Positions 36,163 through 45,526 are shown, counted from the stretch's first letter. The stretch is DNA of 64,000 nt from Pseudomonas karstica (GCF_009707515.1 NZ_WLYI01000019.1:1-64000); one strand, 5' to 3'. The notes: generated from the sequence alone by a model not told the origin. A program made the numbers and translations.

Positions 36163-37473
36163 ATGCACAAGAGACGGGCCTTACTCATCATGCTCGCAGG
36201 CACTCTCGCGGCCTGCGGCGAAAACGCTACCCTGCAAGTGTTCGATGGCACGGGGCCCTCGCCCAAGTTGCCGGAGCCGAACAAAACCCTGATCCCTACC
36301 GTGAACATCGCCCCGGCGATCGGTTGGCCTGAAGGTGCCAAGCCGACCGCAGCCGCCGGCACCCAGGTGGCTGCGTTCGCCGAGGGCCTGGATCATCCGC
36401 GCTGGCTGTACGTACTGCCCAATGGCGATGTACTGGTAGCTGAAACCAACGCACCGCCCAAGCCGGATGACGCCAAGGGCATTCGTGGCTGGGTCATGGA
36501 GAAGGTCATGGGCCGCGCCGGAGCTGGTGTGCCCAGCCCGAATCGCATCACCCTGCTGCGCGATGCCAACCACGATGGGGTTGCGGAAACCCGCAGCGTA
36601 TTCCTGGAAAATCTCAACTCGCCGTTCGGCATGACGCTGGTGGGCAATGACCTGTATGTCGCCGACTCGGACAAGCTGCTGCGCTTCCCTTACCAACCGG
36701 GGGAAACAGTCATCAAGACAGAAGGCGCCAAGGTGGTCGATTTACCCGGCGGCCCACTTAACCATCACTGGACCAAAAACGTCGTGGCCAGCAAGGACGG
36801 TAAGAAGCTGTACGTCAGCGTCGGCTCCAACAGCAACGTCGGGGAAAACGGCCTGGAAGCAGAACAGGGCCGGGCCGCCATCTGGGAAGTGGACCGGGCC
36901 AGCGGCCAGCACCGAATCTTCGCTTCCGGCCTGCGCAACCCCAATGGCATGGCCTAGGAACCGCAAAGCGGCAAGCTGTGGACAGCAGTCAACGAGCGCG
37001 ATGAGATTGGCAGCGACCTGGTGCCGGACTACATCACCTCGGTCAAGGACGGTGGGTTCTACGGCTGGCCGTACAGTTACTACGGGCAGCACGTTGATGT
37101 ACGCGTAACACCGCAGGATCCAGACCTGGTAGCCAAGGCCATTGCGCCGGACTATGCGGTGGGCCCGCATACTGCATCTCTCGGGCTGACCTTCGCCGCA
37201 GGCAGCACGTTGCCTGCCCAGTTCAGCAATGGCGCGTTTATCGGCCAACACGGTTCGTGGAACCGCAAGCCGCACAGTGGCTACAAGGTGATCTTTGTGC
37301 CGTTTGAGGCAGGCAAGCCGAAAGGCCAGCCGATGGATGTGCTGACCGGGTTTCTCAACAGCGATGAGAAAGCCATGGGCCGGCCAGTGGGCGTGGTGAT
37401 CGATCAACAGGGGGATTTGCTGGTGGCGGATGATGTGGGAAACAAAGTGTGGCGGGTATGGGCCGCGAAGTAG
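36163..37473 (+). pseudogene. PQQ-dependent sugar dehydrogenase (sorbosone dehydrogenase type), interrupted by TAG
   Basis: A beta-propeller glucose/sorbosone dehydrogenase-like lipoprotein gene. The signal peptide ends in the lipobox LAAC (residues 15-18), giving a periplasmic membrane anchor. Segments such as GLDHPRWLYVLPNGDVLVAE, NSPFGMTLVGNDLYVAD and [14 protein letters not shown] are typical. The frame is intact for 436 codons except for one TAG at 36955-36957, in [15 protein letters not shown], where relatives have Trp (TGG). The part before the stop is 264 residues and the part after is 172. A G-to-A change or a sequencing error explains it. As written, no full-length enzyme is made. 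Confidence 0.88.
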
Positions 37474-37545
37474 CAGAGTAGTAATAAGCTGCAAGTGGCT
37501 GTAACGCGCCTTCTTGCAGCTTATAGCTTGAAGTTTGTAGCGACT

Positions 37546-38085
37546 TCAAGGATTCCTCGCCAGATGCTCAGCCGGCAAGACGCGCTTGGCACTCAGGTAA
37601 GCATTCTGCCAATACGCCTTGGACAGGGTATCGAGCTTCACCGTGCCACCGGTTTGCGGCGCATGCACAAAGCGCCCTTCCCCGACATAGATACCGGCGT
37701 GACTGACTCGCGAGCCACCACTGGTGGCAAAGAAGATCAAGTCACCGGTCTGCAGAGCGTCTTCGCTCACATCCTGGGCCCGCATCACAATCAGCTCGCG
37801 CGTGGTACGCGGCAATGAGATACCCGCCGCATCACGGTAGACAAAGCCAATCAAGCCACTGCAATCAAATCCCGAATCTGGCGTATTACCGCCCCAGCGA
37901 TAGGGCGTACCCACCAGGCCCAACGCGCGAAAAAGCACATCTTCGGCAACCGGCGAAAAGGTTTGGCTGGAATAGTTGAACACCGGCTTGGGCTTGACGG
38001 CCACAGGCGCGGGTGGCGGGTGACTTGCGCAGGCGCTGAGCAGCGCGGCGCAAACGAGAAGAATTAGGCGGACCGAGGTCGACAT
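37546..38085 (-). CDS. NlpC/P60 cell-wall hydrolase, lipoprotein
   Basis: A 179-residue lipoprotein with lipobox LLSAC (lipidated Cys19) and an NlpC/P60 domain, predicted gamma-D-glutamyl-diaminopimelate endopeptidase acting on peptidoglycan. The catalytic residues are Cys75 (GFDCSGL), His129 (VSHAGIY) and His141 (FVHAP). The frame extends to 38178, but ATG at 38085 begins the signal peptide. It is followed upstream by a paralogue (38230-38874) on the same strand, suggesting duplication. Confidence 0.92.
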   Translation of the reverse strand: MSTSVRLILLVCAALLSACASHPPPAPVAVKPKPVFNYSSQTFSPVAEDVLFRALGLVGTPYRWGGNTPDSGFDCSGLIGFVYRDAAGISLPRTTRELIVMRAQDVSEDALQTGDLIFFATSGGSRVSHAGIYVGEGRFVHAPQTGGTVKLDTLSKAYWQNAYLSAKRVLPAEHLARNP

Positions 38086-38229
38086 GGGCAGAACAATCCT
38101 GGTCTGGATGCGGCTTTCGCTGCCGAACGCTGAAAACCAGATCGCGCAAGCAAAGCTCGCGCGACTAATTCGCAACAATGTTCAGGGATTCTAGCGCTTA
38201 CATGTCAAACTTCAAGTATCACATTAACT

Positions 38230-38874
38230 TTACTTGCGAGCGGTAACGGTAGTCGGGGTCATGGCCAAGGCACGCTTGGCTTCAATGAAGGTCTTGCTCC
38301 AGTAGCTGGAGCCCAGCTTATCAATCCGCACACCACCGCTACGGCGGCTGCTGGAGTGAATGAACTGGTCATCACCCAGGTAGATTCCCGCGTGGCTGAC
38401 GCGACCACGACCATTGGTACTAAAGAAAAGCAGATCACCACGCTTGAGGTTGTTTCGTGCGACCAACGGTGCATCCACGTTGATCATTTCGCGAGTGGAA
38501 CGCGGCAGATTCATGCCAGCTTCTTCACGAAACAGATAACCGATAAAACCACTGCAATCGAAACCGGCTTCAGAGGTACCGCCGTAACGGTAGCGGGTAC
38601 CGATCAGGGACATGCCGCGCTCGAGGATGCTGTCGGCCAGAGCTGGCAACCGATAAGGCTTGCTGCCGGCAAGCTCGGCCAGTTCTTTCTCGGTAGCTAT
38701 TTCTTCTGAATAAGCAGCTTCCTGATAAACAGTGGAAGACTGCGCAGCAACGAATTTTTGTTGATTGCCTTGTTGAGGTTTTTGCTGCTCAGCCACTTGT
38801 TGAGTGTGGGTGGCGCAACCAAACAACAGGGTAACGAATGCGAGAGGCACGAGGGGTGCGAAGCGATTTAGCAT
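38230..38874 (-). CDS. NlpC/P60 cell-wall hydrolase, lipoprotein (paralogue)
   Basis: A 214-residue lipoprotein with lipobox LLFGC (Cys20), a Gln-rich linker (about 25-50) and an NlpC/P60 domain: Cys107 in GFDCSGF, His161 in VSHAGIY, His173 in FIHS. Similar in plan to the neighbour at 37546. Probable peptidoglycan endopeptidase at the outer-membrane inner face. A GTG 6 nt upstream is an alternative start. The perfect palindrome TCAATCGCGATTGA lies 66 bp upstream of the start. Confidence 0.92.
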   Translation of the reverse strand: MLNRFAPLVPLAFVTLLFGCATHTQQVAEQQKPQQGNQQKFVAAQSSTVYQEAAYSEEIATEKELAELAGSKPYRLPALADSILERGMSLIGTRYRYGGTSEAGFDCSGFIGYLFREEAGMNLPRSTREMINVDAPLVARNNLKRGDLLFFSTNGRGRVSHAGIYLGDDQFIHSSSRRSGGVRIDKLGSSYWSKTFIEAKRALAMTPTTVTARK

Positions 38875-38940
38875 GGGCACAACCGTGGCTGATATTTAAA
38901 GAAGTCGAGACTATGCCCTCTACCACATCGATTTGCAAAT

Positions 38941-38954
38941 TCAATCGCGATTGA
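38941..38954. promoter_or_regulatory. 14-bp palindrome upstream of the NlpC/P60 genes
   Basis: TCAATCGCGATTGA, perfectly symmetric, between the hda 3' end and the first lipoprotein start. An operator is possible; the binding protein is unknown. Confidence 0.35.
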
Positions 38955-39085
38955 TGTGACTTCTTGTTTGAACCATGACATCTAAGCCCTTAAATCTCAT
39001 TTAAACCCTTTTGTGTGGCCAAACCGGCCTGGGCACAGGATTTCTGGCGCCTGGAAAATGCCAAACCCCCGACTTCAGGGGCTGC

Positions 39086-39790
39086 CTACCAGCCAAGGGT
39101 TTCCTTGAGGAAGGGGATGGTCAGCTTACGCTGGGCCTGCAAGGAGGCCTGATCGAGGCGCTCGAGCAATTCGAACAGCGCGCTCATGCTGCGGGTGCCG
39201 CGAGTAAGGATAAAGTGCCCGACTTCGTCTGTCAGGTGCAGGCCGCGGCGGGAGGCCCGCAGTTGCAAGGCACGCAACTTATCCTCATCGGACAGCGGGC
39301 GCATCTGGAATATCAGCGCCAGGGTCAGGCGGGACTTTAGGTCCGCCAGCTTCACCGGCAACTCCCGAGGCGAGGTGGATGCGGCGATCAGCAAGCGCCG
39401 GCCACTGTCACGCAAACGGTTGAATAGATGGAACAGTGCCTCTTCCCAATCCGCCCGCCCCGCTACTGCCTGCAGGTCATCCAGACACACCAGTTCATAT
39501 TGCTCAAGGTTGTCGAGGATCTCGATACCGCGGTCCAGCAGTTCCGCCAGGGGCAGGTAAACCGCCGGTTCCCCCAACTGCTCGAAACGCAGGCAAGCGG
39601 CCTGCAGCAAGTGGGTACGCCCCACGCCGTCCTTGCCCCACAAGTAGATCAGGCTTTCGGTCCACCCGGCGTCGGCTTCGCAAAGCCGCTCGACATAGCC
39701 GAGTGCAGCGGCATTGGCGCCTGGGTAGTAATTGATAAAGGTAGCGTCGTCACGCAGACGCACACCTAGGGGCAGCTGAATCGGTTTCAT
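39086..39790 (-). CDS. hda: DnaA regulatory inactivator Hda
   Basis: A 234-residue DnaA-like AAA+ protein that stimulates ATP hydrolysis by DnaA after initiation (RIDA) while bound to the sliding clamp. The clamp-binding motif is the N-terminal QLPLGV (5-10). The P-loop is LIYLWGKDGVGRTHLL, and LVCLDDLQAVAG is the Walker B region. The protein lacks the DnaA DNA-binding domain. Neighbours (PerM-like transporter, DUF2066, purM) are those found with hda in other pseudomonads. Confidence 0.95.
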   Translation of the reverse strand: MKPIQLPLGVRLRDDATFINYYPGANAAALGYVERLCEADAGWTESLIYLWGKDGVGRTHLLQAACLRFEQLGEPAVYLPLAELLDRGIEILDNLEQYELVCLDDLQAVAGRADWEEALFHLFNRLRDSGRRLLIAASTSPRELPVKLADLKSRLTLALIFQMRPLSDEDKLRALQLRASRRGLHLTDEVGHFILTRGTRSMSALFELLERLDQASLQAQRKLTIPFLKETLGW

Positions 39791-39970
39791 GCTGACTGAA
39801 CAGTTCCCATCGAACCGTTAGGGGCCTCTGTGTAAAGTTTGCAAAGTTTATACCCGTGACGCTGGGCGCACAATGCAACAGACCACAAGCAAAATCAAAG
39901 GTTTGCGTTAACTTGTTGGATTTAGGGGACGATTGTTCAACGTAATGGCTAAATGCCAAGAAGCCATTAA

Positions 39971-40001
39971 TGGCAAACCCGGCGCCAGGCCGGGTTTGCC
40001 A
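39971..40001. terminator. Stem-loop at the end of the PerM-like gene
   Basis: TGGCAAACCCGGC and its exact complement GCCGGGTTTGCCA form a 13-bp stem with a 5-nt loop, 20 bp past the stop codon of the leftward transporter gene. No U-run follows, so it may protect RNA ends rather than terminate. Confidence 0.6.
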
Positions 40002-40020
40002 GTGGAAGCCAAGCCAGGCT

Positions 40021-41094
40021 TTACAATCCCGGCTCGTCACTACTTGCGTAGATGTCCGAGTCTTTATACAAATCATGCACATGGCGCACCAGCACCATGA
40101 TCACCGCCGCCACTGGCAGCGCCAGCAAGATACCGGTAAAACCGAACAGTTCGCCGCCCGCCAGGATCGCAAAGATCACTGCCACCGGATGCAGTCCGAT
40201 CCGATCCCCCACCAGCCACGGCGTCAACACCATGCCCTCAAGGGCCTGGCCAACCATGAACACAGCGACAATCCCCAGCATCGGGTACAAGTCGCCGCCA
40301 AACTGGAACAACCCGGCCACCAGCGCCGCGCCAATGCCGATGACGAACCCCATATACGGCACAATCGCCGCCAAACCGGCAATCAAACCAATCAACAGCC
40401 CCAGCTCCAGGCCGATGGCCATCAGCCCCGCCGCATAGATGACCCCCAGCGCCAACATCACCATCAACTGGCCACGAACAAAGGCGCCGAGCACTTCATG
40501 ACACTCATCGGCCAGGGACACAATACGTGCCTCGCGGTCACGAGGCAGCAGGCTGCGAATCTTGGCCATCATAATGTCCCAATCCCGCAGCAGATAGAAC
40601 GCCACCACGGGAATCAGCACCAGGTTGGTCAACCAGCCGAGGAGCGCCAGGCTCGACGCCGTGGCTTTACTGAGCACCACACCAACGATGTCGGTCGTCT
40701 GGCCCATGTGTTCACTGATCGCCGCCTTGACCTTGTCGAACTTCCAGAAACCATCGGCCAGGCCCAGCTTGGCCTGGGCCCAAGGCATGGCAGTCTGTTG
40801 CAGCCAGTCGAGCATTTGCGGCGCCAGTTCATACAGGCGCAACAATTGCTTGGCCAGCATCGGCACCAGCACCAGCAGCAGCGCCATGACGATCAGGGTG
40901 AACAGCGTAAACACCGCCACCACGCCCCAGGTGCGCGACAGCCCGACCTTCTCCAGGCGATCCACCACTGGATCGAACAGATAGGCCAGCAGCAACGCGA
41001 CCAGAAACGGCGTCAGGATTGAATGCAGCAAAAACACAAAAATGCATAGCAGGACAATCCCGCCAAGCCACACCCAACGACGCGTATCCGTCAT
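40021..41094 (-). CDS. AI-2E/PerM-family membrane transporter
   Basis: A 357-residue protein of the AI-2 exporter/PerM family with about eight hydrophobic helices, including WVWLGGIVLLCIFVFLLHSI near the N-terminus, the family's LLAYLFDPVVDRLEKVGLSR segment and a PYMGFVIGIGAALVAGL region. Substrate unknown. The ATG at 41094 is chosen because the preceding ATGGAGTGG supplies the Shine-Dalgarno. Between hda and the DUF2066 gene, all on the minus strand. Confidence 0.9.
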   Translation of the reverse strand: MTDTRRWVWLGGIVLLCIFVFLLHSILTPFLVALLLAYLFDPVVDRLEKVGLSRTWGVVAVFTLFTLIVMALLLVLVPMLAKQLLRLYELAPQMLDWLQQTAMPWAQAKLGLADGFWKFDKVKAAISEHMGQTTDIVGVVLSKATASSLALLGWLTNLVLIPVVAFYLLRDWDIMMAKIRSLLPRDREARIVSLADECHEVLGAFVRGQLMVMLALGVIYAAGLMAIGLELGLLIGLIAGLAAIVPYMGFVIGIGAALVAGLFQFGGDLYPMLGIVAVFMVGQALEGMVLTPWLVGDRIGLHPVAVIFAILAGGELFGFTGILLALPVAAVIMVLVRHVHDLYKDSDIYASSDEPGL

Positions 41095-41137
41095 AAACCA
41101 CTCCATTTTTCAGTTGCTTCTATATAAGGAAGAACAT

Positions 41138-42184
41138 TTACCAGCGAAAGCGTAGCTGTGGCTGTGGTTCAGCCAATACTGGCGGAGTACCGTCCATGGC
41201 GGGTTGCTGGGCAGGTACTGGCGCAACCTCATCGGCAGGCACTTCTTGCAACTTGGCCAGGCTCAACTGTGTGCGCAGCTGATCCGCACTGCCATTGACC
41301 CGGTACACGATACGACTGCCATCCACCCGCAACGGCCGCCCACCAAAGGGCTCAAGCAAACGGCCCAAGGCAGCATAGCGTTCCAGGTTCATGTCTTGCA
41401 CTTCCAGCAATTGTTCGCCACTCACCCCGGGCTTGACCGCGAAACGCGGTGCCAGGCGCTCAGTGACCGCCAGCAGTACCGCATCGGCGAGGGCTGTGGC
41501 ATCAGCGCCCTGCGCCGTGCCCTGCTCGCTTTTATCACCCAGCCACAGCCGCCATTTGGCTTGCCACTGACCACTTTCTTCACGGGCGTGCACCGCCAGC
41601 AAAGCGTCAGCACCATAACGTTCGGACGCCGCACGCAGTGGGGTCGCATCCGGGCTCTCAAGATTGGGGGCGGAAGCTACGATCTGCTCATCCAGGTCGC
41701 CCAGAGGTAGGCGTAGCGGCAGGCCACGGTGCTGAGCGGCCCGTCGCAACGGTTCGGCGCTGGCCTGACCATCACCCACCAGGCTACTGCCTTCGGTGGA
41801 GTCGTTCAGCCACCAACCGAGGATCACCGGCCGATTGCTGCCCCACAATGCCAGGCCAGCTTCGCGCAAGGCGCGATCGGTGCTCACCGGATCGAAATCC
41901 ACTTGCAGGCTCTCTGGAGGACCGGCGTCATAGCCATACTGGCTGATGATCTGTTGCGGGTCCTTGCGGATCGCGGCCAAACCAGGGCCTTGAGCGGCCT
42001 TGGCATCACCGGTCAAACGGATGATTAGCGTCTCCAGAGCACGCTGTGTCGCCTGGGCACGTTCCTCAGGGGCTTGGCTGCTGACCGGTTCCAATACTTG
42101 ATAGAGACCATTGAGGGTTTCGGCATGACTCGCCAGGCTGACCAATGACAAACAGCCCACAAAGAAAAATTTACACAGACGCAT
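41138..42184 (-). CDS. DUF2066 domain-containing exported protein
   Basis: A 348-residue protein with a signal peptide (RLCKFFFVGCLSLVSLASHA, cleavage before ETLNGLYQV) and the DUF2066 domain. Function unknown. The order purM, DUF2066, PerM, hda is conserved in pseudomonads as I recall. The frame continues to 42274, but ATG at 42184 begins the signal peptide. The end is Pro-rich (PVPAQQPAMDGTPPVLAEPQ). It lies 43 nt upstream of the PerM-like gene and is probably cotranscribed. Confidence 0.85.
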   Translation of the reverse strand: MRLCKFFFVGCLSLVSLASHAETLNGLYQVLEPVSSQAPEERAQATQRALETLIIRLTGDAKAAQGPGLAAIRKDPQQIISQYGYDAGPPESLQVDFDPVSTDRALREAGLALWGSNRPVILGWWLNDSTEGSSLVGDGQASAEPLRRAAQHRGLPLRLPLGDLDEQIVASAPNLESPDATPLRAASERYGADALLAVHAREESGQWQAKWRLWLGDKSEQGTAQGADATALADAVLLAVTERLAPRFAVKPGVSGEQLLEVQDMNLERYAALGRLLEPFGGRPLRVDGSRIVYRVNGSADQLRTQLSLAKLQEVPADEVAPVPAQQPAMDGTPPVLAEPQPQLRFRW

Positions 42185-42523
42185 GGAGGATTCCCGACAC
42201 AAAAAACGGCTGGAACAGACCGTATGAAGATTGCTGAGCAAGGCTGTGACCACAGTAACTGGCAAAACATTCACAGGGCCTTGGTAAGTTTTCGTGCTGT
42301 CATAACGATAGCCGGTTAAAGGCTATACCTTAATACAGCCTCTAAGCACGTCGATTAGGCTTTTTTTAACACCATATGCTCCTGCCCGTCGGCGCGAGGA
42401 TGGCCGCTGCCCCTCAAGCCTGATAAAATCGCGCGCCTTCGCAGACCGGCAACGCCTGGGCATTTTCGCAAGTGCCCCGCTGAATCGGTCGTTACCCAGA
42501 AATCCCCCCTAAAGGCCTGGATC
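42185..42523. other. Intergenic region between the DUF2066 gene and purM
   Basis: 339 bp between divergent genes. It holds a plus-strand terminator-like hairpin AGCCT...AGGCT with seven T (42337-42367) and, further down, a candidate -10 TAAAAT (42424-42429) for purM. No ORF of interest. Confidence 0.5.
42337..42367 (+). terminator. Terminator-like hairpin upstream of purM
   Basis: AGCCT and AGGCT pair around a 15-nt loop (with a further partial TAA/TTA pairing) and are followed by TTTTTTT. No plus-strand gene lies upstream, so it would end antisense or leader transcription. Confidence 0.45.
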
Positions 42524-43582
42524 ATGAGCAAGCAACCCTCCCTGAGCTACAAGGACGCCGGTGTAGACATCGACGCCGGTGAAGCATTGGTCGAACGCAT
42601 CAAGAGCGTCGCCAAGCGCACCGCGCGCCCCGAAGTCATGGGTGGCCTGGGCGGTTTTGGCGCCCTCTGCGAAATCCCGGCCGGCTACAAGCAGCCAGTC
42701 CTGGTGTCCGGCACCGACGGTGTGGGCACCAAGCTGCGCCTGGCACTGAACCTGAACAAGCACGACAGCATCGGCATCGACCTGGTAGCCATGTGCGTCA
42801 ACGACCTGGTGGTCTGCGGTGCCGAGCCTCTGTTCTTCCTCGACTACTACGCCACCGGCAAGCTCAACGTCGAAACCGCGACCCAGGTCGTGACGGGTAT
42901 CGGCGCAGGCTGTGAACTGTCCGGTTGCTCCCTGGTCGGCGGCGAAACCGCTGAAATGCCGGGCATGTACGAAGGCGAAGACTACGACCTGGCCGGCTTT
43001 TGCGTCGGCGTCGTGGAAAAGGCCGAGATCATCGACGGCTCCAAGGTTGCCGCCGGTGATGCGCTGCTGGCCCTGCCATCGTCCGGTCCGCACTCCAACG
43101 GCTACTCGCTGATCCGCAAGATCATCGAAGTGTCCGGCGCCGACATCGAGAACATCCAACTCGACGGCAAGCCGCTGACCGACCTGCTGATGGCCCCGAC
43201 GCGCATCTACGTCAAGCCGTTGCTCAAGCTGATCAAGGACACCGGCGCCGTCAAGGCCATGGCCCACATCACCGGCGGCGGCCTGCTGGACAACATTCCG
43301 CGCGTCCTGCCAAAAGGCGCCCAGGCGATCGTCGACGTGGCCAGTTGGCAGCGTCCGGCAGTCTTCGACTGGCTGCAAGAGAAAGGCAACGTCAGCGAGA
43401 CCGAAATGCACCGTGTGCTGAACTGCGGCGTAGGCATGGTGATCTGCGTGGCTCAAGAGCACGTTGAAACTGCGCTGAACGTCCTGCGTGAAGCCGGCGA
43501 GCAGCCATGGGTCATCGGCCAGATCGCCACCGCTGCCGAAGGTGCAGCCCAGGTTGAACTGAAGAACCTTAAGGCACATTGA
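42524..43582 (+). CDS. purM: Phosphoribosylformylglycinamidine cyclo-ligase
   Basis: A 352-residue AIR synthetase that closes the imidazole ring in purine synthesis with ATP. Signature segments are [20 protein letters not shown] at the N-terminus, [23 protein letters not shown], and the [16 protein letters not shown] loop. The stop overlaps the purN ATG by 1 nt (TGATG), so purMN form an operon, as in many gamma-proteobacteria. Confidence 0.98.
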   Translation: MSKQPSLSYKDAGVDIDAGEALVERIKSVAKRTARPEVMGGLGGFGALCEIPAGYKQPVLVSGTDGVGTKLRLALNLNKHDSIGIDLVAMCVNDLVVCGAEPLFFLDYYATGKLNVETATQVVTGIGAGCELSGCSLVGGETAEMPGMYEGEDYDLAGFCVGVVEKAEIIDGSKVAAGDALLALPSSGPHSNGYSLIRKIIEVSGADIENIQLDGKPLTDLLMAPTRIYVKPLLKLIKDTGAVKAMAHITGGGLLDNIPRVLPKGAQAIVDVASWQRPAVFDWLQEKGNVSETEMHRVLNCGVGMVICVAQEHVETALNVLREAGEQPWVIGQIATAAEGAAQVELKNLKAH

Positions 43583-44244
43583 TGCAAGAGCGGATGCCCG
43601 CAACCTGTGATGTCGTGGTGCTGCTCTCGGGCACCGGCAGTAATTTGCAGGCCTTGATCGACAGCACGCGCACAGGCGAAAGCCAGGCGCGCATCGCTGC
43701 GGTGATTTCCAACCGCAGCGACGCCTATGGCCTGCAACGCGCCAGGGACGCCGGTATCGACACCCGCACCCTGGACCACAAGGCTTTCGAAGGTCGCGAA
43801 GCCTTCGATGCCGCCCTGATTGAGTTGATTGATGCCTTTAACCCCAAGCTCGTGGTCCTGGCCGGCTTCATGCGTATTCTCAGCGCAGACTTCGTGCGGC
43901 ACTATCAGGGGCGCCTGCTGAATATCCACCCTTCCCTGCTACCCAAATACAAAGGGTTACATACGCACCAACGCGCCCTCGAGGCCGGCGACACGGAGCA
44001 CGGCTGCAGCGTGCACTTCGTCACCGAGGAACTCGATGGCGGGCCTCTGGTCGTACAGGCAGTGGTTCCGGTAGAGTCTGCGGACTCTGCGCAGACACTT
44101 GCGCAACGGGTTCATACCCAGGAACACAGGATTTACCCGCTGGCTGTTCGCTGGTTCGCCGAGGAGCGGTTGATTCTTGGTGAACAGGGTGCATTATTGG
44201 ACGGTCAGTTACTTGCGGCCAGCGGCCACTTGATTCGAACCTAG
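43582..44244 (+). CDS. purN: Phosphoribosylglycinamide formyltransferase
   Basis: A 220-residue GAR transformylase using 10-formyl-tetrahydrofolate. Visible: VVVLLSGTGSNLQALID (phosphate-binding loop), the catalytic Asn-His region NIHPSLLPKYKGLHTHQRAL, and the Asp segment HFVTEELDGGPLV. ATG at 43582 has AAGG at good spacing and overlaps the purM stop. ATG at 43594, 12 nt on, would give the shorter N-terminus more like known PurN proteins. Confidence 0.97.
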   Translation: MQERMPATCDVVVLLSGTGSNLQALIDSTRTGESQARIAAVISNRSDAYGLQRARDAGIDTRTLDHKAFEGREAFDAALIELIDAFNPKLVVLAGFMRILSADFVRHYQGRLLNIHPSLLPKYKGLHTHQRALEAGDTEHGCSVHFVTEELDGGPLVVQAVVPVESADSAQTLAQRVHTQEHRIYPLAVRWFAEERLILGEQGALLDGQLLAASGHLIRT

Positions 44245-44252
44245 GAGATTTT

Positions 44253-44966
44253 ATGCGTCGCGCCCTGCTCTTCGCTTTTGCGCTGCTTGCCTTGCCTGCC
44301 GTGCAAGCAGCAGACCTACACCCTTTCTCCGCCAGCTATACCGCCGACTGGAAACAGTTGCCAATGAGCGGTTCGGCCGAACGCAGCCTGGCCAAGAGTG
44401 ACGATGGCACCTGGACCTTGAATTTCAAGGCGTCCATGATGATCGCCAGCCTCAGCGAAACCAGCGTGATTCGCTTTGCCAAGGATACCCTGCAGCCGCA
44501 GAGCTACAGCTTTGAACGCGGCGGGCTGGGCAAGGCGAAAAAGATCAACCTGGACTTTGACCAGGCGGCCAACAAGGTCACTGGCTTTGAAAACAAGGAC
44601 CCGGTGAATGTCGCCCTCGAAAGCGGCATGCTCGACAAATCGACCTACCAGCTTGCCCTGCAACGTGACGTTGCCGCCGGCAAGAAAAGCATGAGCTACC
44701 GCGTGGTTGAAGGTACGGACACCGACACCTACGATTTCCGCGTGATAGGCCCGGAAAAGGTCCAGACCAAAGCAGGCTCCATTGATGCCATCAAGGTCGA
44801 GCGCGTACGTGACCCGACACAAAGCAAGCGCATCACCCAGATGTGGTTTGCCAAGGATTGGGGCGGTATTCTGGTTGCCTTGCGCCAGGTAGAAACCGAC
44901 GGCAAGGAATACAACATCATGCTTCAAGACGGTACCGTGGATGGCAAGGCTGTCAAAGGCAACTGA
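44253..44966 (+). CDS. DUF3108 domain-containing exported protein
   Basis: A 237-residue protein with a signal peptide (RRALLFAFALLALPAVQAA) and a DUF3108 domain, beginning PFSASYTADWKQLPMSGSAER. Probably periplasmic with an all-beta fold; function unknown. It follows purN by 8 nt and is probably in the same transcript, an arrangement also found in P. aeruginosa as I recall. A terminator follows at 44987-45014. Confidence 0.88.
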   Translation: MRRALLFAFALLALPAVQAADLHPFSASYTADWKQLPMSGSAERSLAKSDDGTWTLNFKASMMIASLSETSVIRFAKDTLQPQSYSFERGGLGKAKKINLDFDQAANKVTGFENKDPVNVALESGMLDKSTYQLALQRDVAAGKKSMSYRVVEGTDTDTYDFRVIGPEKVQTKAGSIDAIKVERVRDPTQSKRITQMWFAKDWGGILVALRQVETDGKEYNIMLQDGTVDGKAVKGN

Positions 44967-44986
44967 TCCATCGCTATCGAATAAAC

Positions 44987-45014
44987 AGCCTCGCGTAATG
45001 CGGGGCTTTTTTTC
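44987..45014 (+). terminator. Intrinsic terminator after the DUF3108 gene
   Basis: AGCCTCGC, a short loop, then GCGGGGCT followed by seven or more T; one G-T pair in the stem. Confidence 0.8.
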
Positions 45015-45243
45015 GCCTGTTGTCCCGCTGACCAGGCCCCAGGCCAACCCCAAAACATGAAACATTTGTCATAAAACTCAAGCCCCTGCGACCTAATGTC
45101 GCGGCTTTCGAGGGCTGCAGGATTGTTCCTGATTCGGTAAAGGTCTGTTGCATTTCTTGCTTATTTACTTAGCAAACTAACAAACCTTATAACAAAGGCC
45201 TGCGACGCCTTGCCGCAGACCAACCAGAGATTGGAGCAAGCAG

Positions 45244-45432
45244 ATGACAGTAAAAGTAACTGAACGCGACGATGCACATATGCCCCATGAAGCGGTAGCC
45301 TATGGGATTCATATCTGGGATGTGCACCAACAAGACCTGCTGGTAGGCATGTTTCACAATGAGAGCGATGCCCATAATTATAAAAACGAGCTCGAAACCC
45401 TTGAGAAGAAACCCCAGGCACAAAGCTCCTGA
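45244..45432 (+). CDS. Conserved hypothetical protein, 62 residues
   Basis: A small soluble protein of a type I recall as widespread in Pseudomonas, function unknown. It has a central VAYGIHIWDVHQQDLLVGMFHNES region and a charged C-terminal helix (ESDAHNYKNELETLEKK). The ATG has GGAG at 8-10 nt. A terminator follows at 45485-45513, and the 230 bp upstream give room for its own promoter. Confidence 0.8.
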   Translation: MTVKVTERDDAHMPHEAVAYGIHIWDVHQQDLLVGMFHNESDAHNYKNELETLEKKPQAQSS

Positions 45433-45484
45433 ATCACTGGAATCCCATAGCCACCCGGCCCACGCAGCCGCAGTGCCTATAAAC

Positions 45485-45513
45485 ACAAACCCCGCCTTTT
45501 GAGCGGGGTTTGT
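45485..45513. terminator. Bidirectional intrinsic terminator
   Basis: ACAAACCCCGC and GCGGGGTTTGT form an 11-bp stem with a 7-nt loop, between the convergent 62-residue gene and the DUF2058 gene. Confidence 0.88.
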
Positions 45514-45526
45514 TGTTTCTACAGCC

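Noticed and set aside
36955..36957. TAG read as pyrrolysine
   Set aside because: Pseudomonads are not known to decode TAG this way, and the expected residue is Trp, one base away; mutation or sequencing error is simpler.
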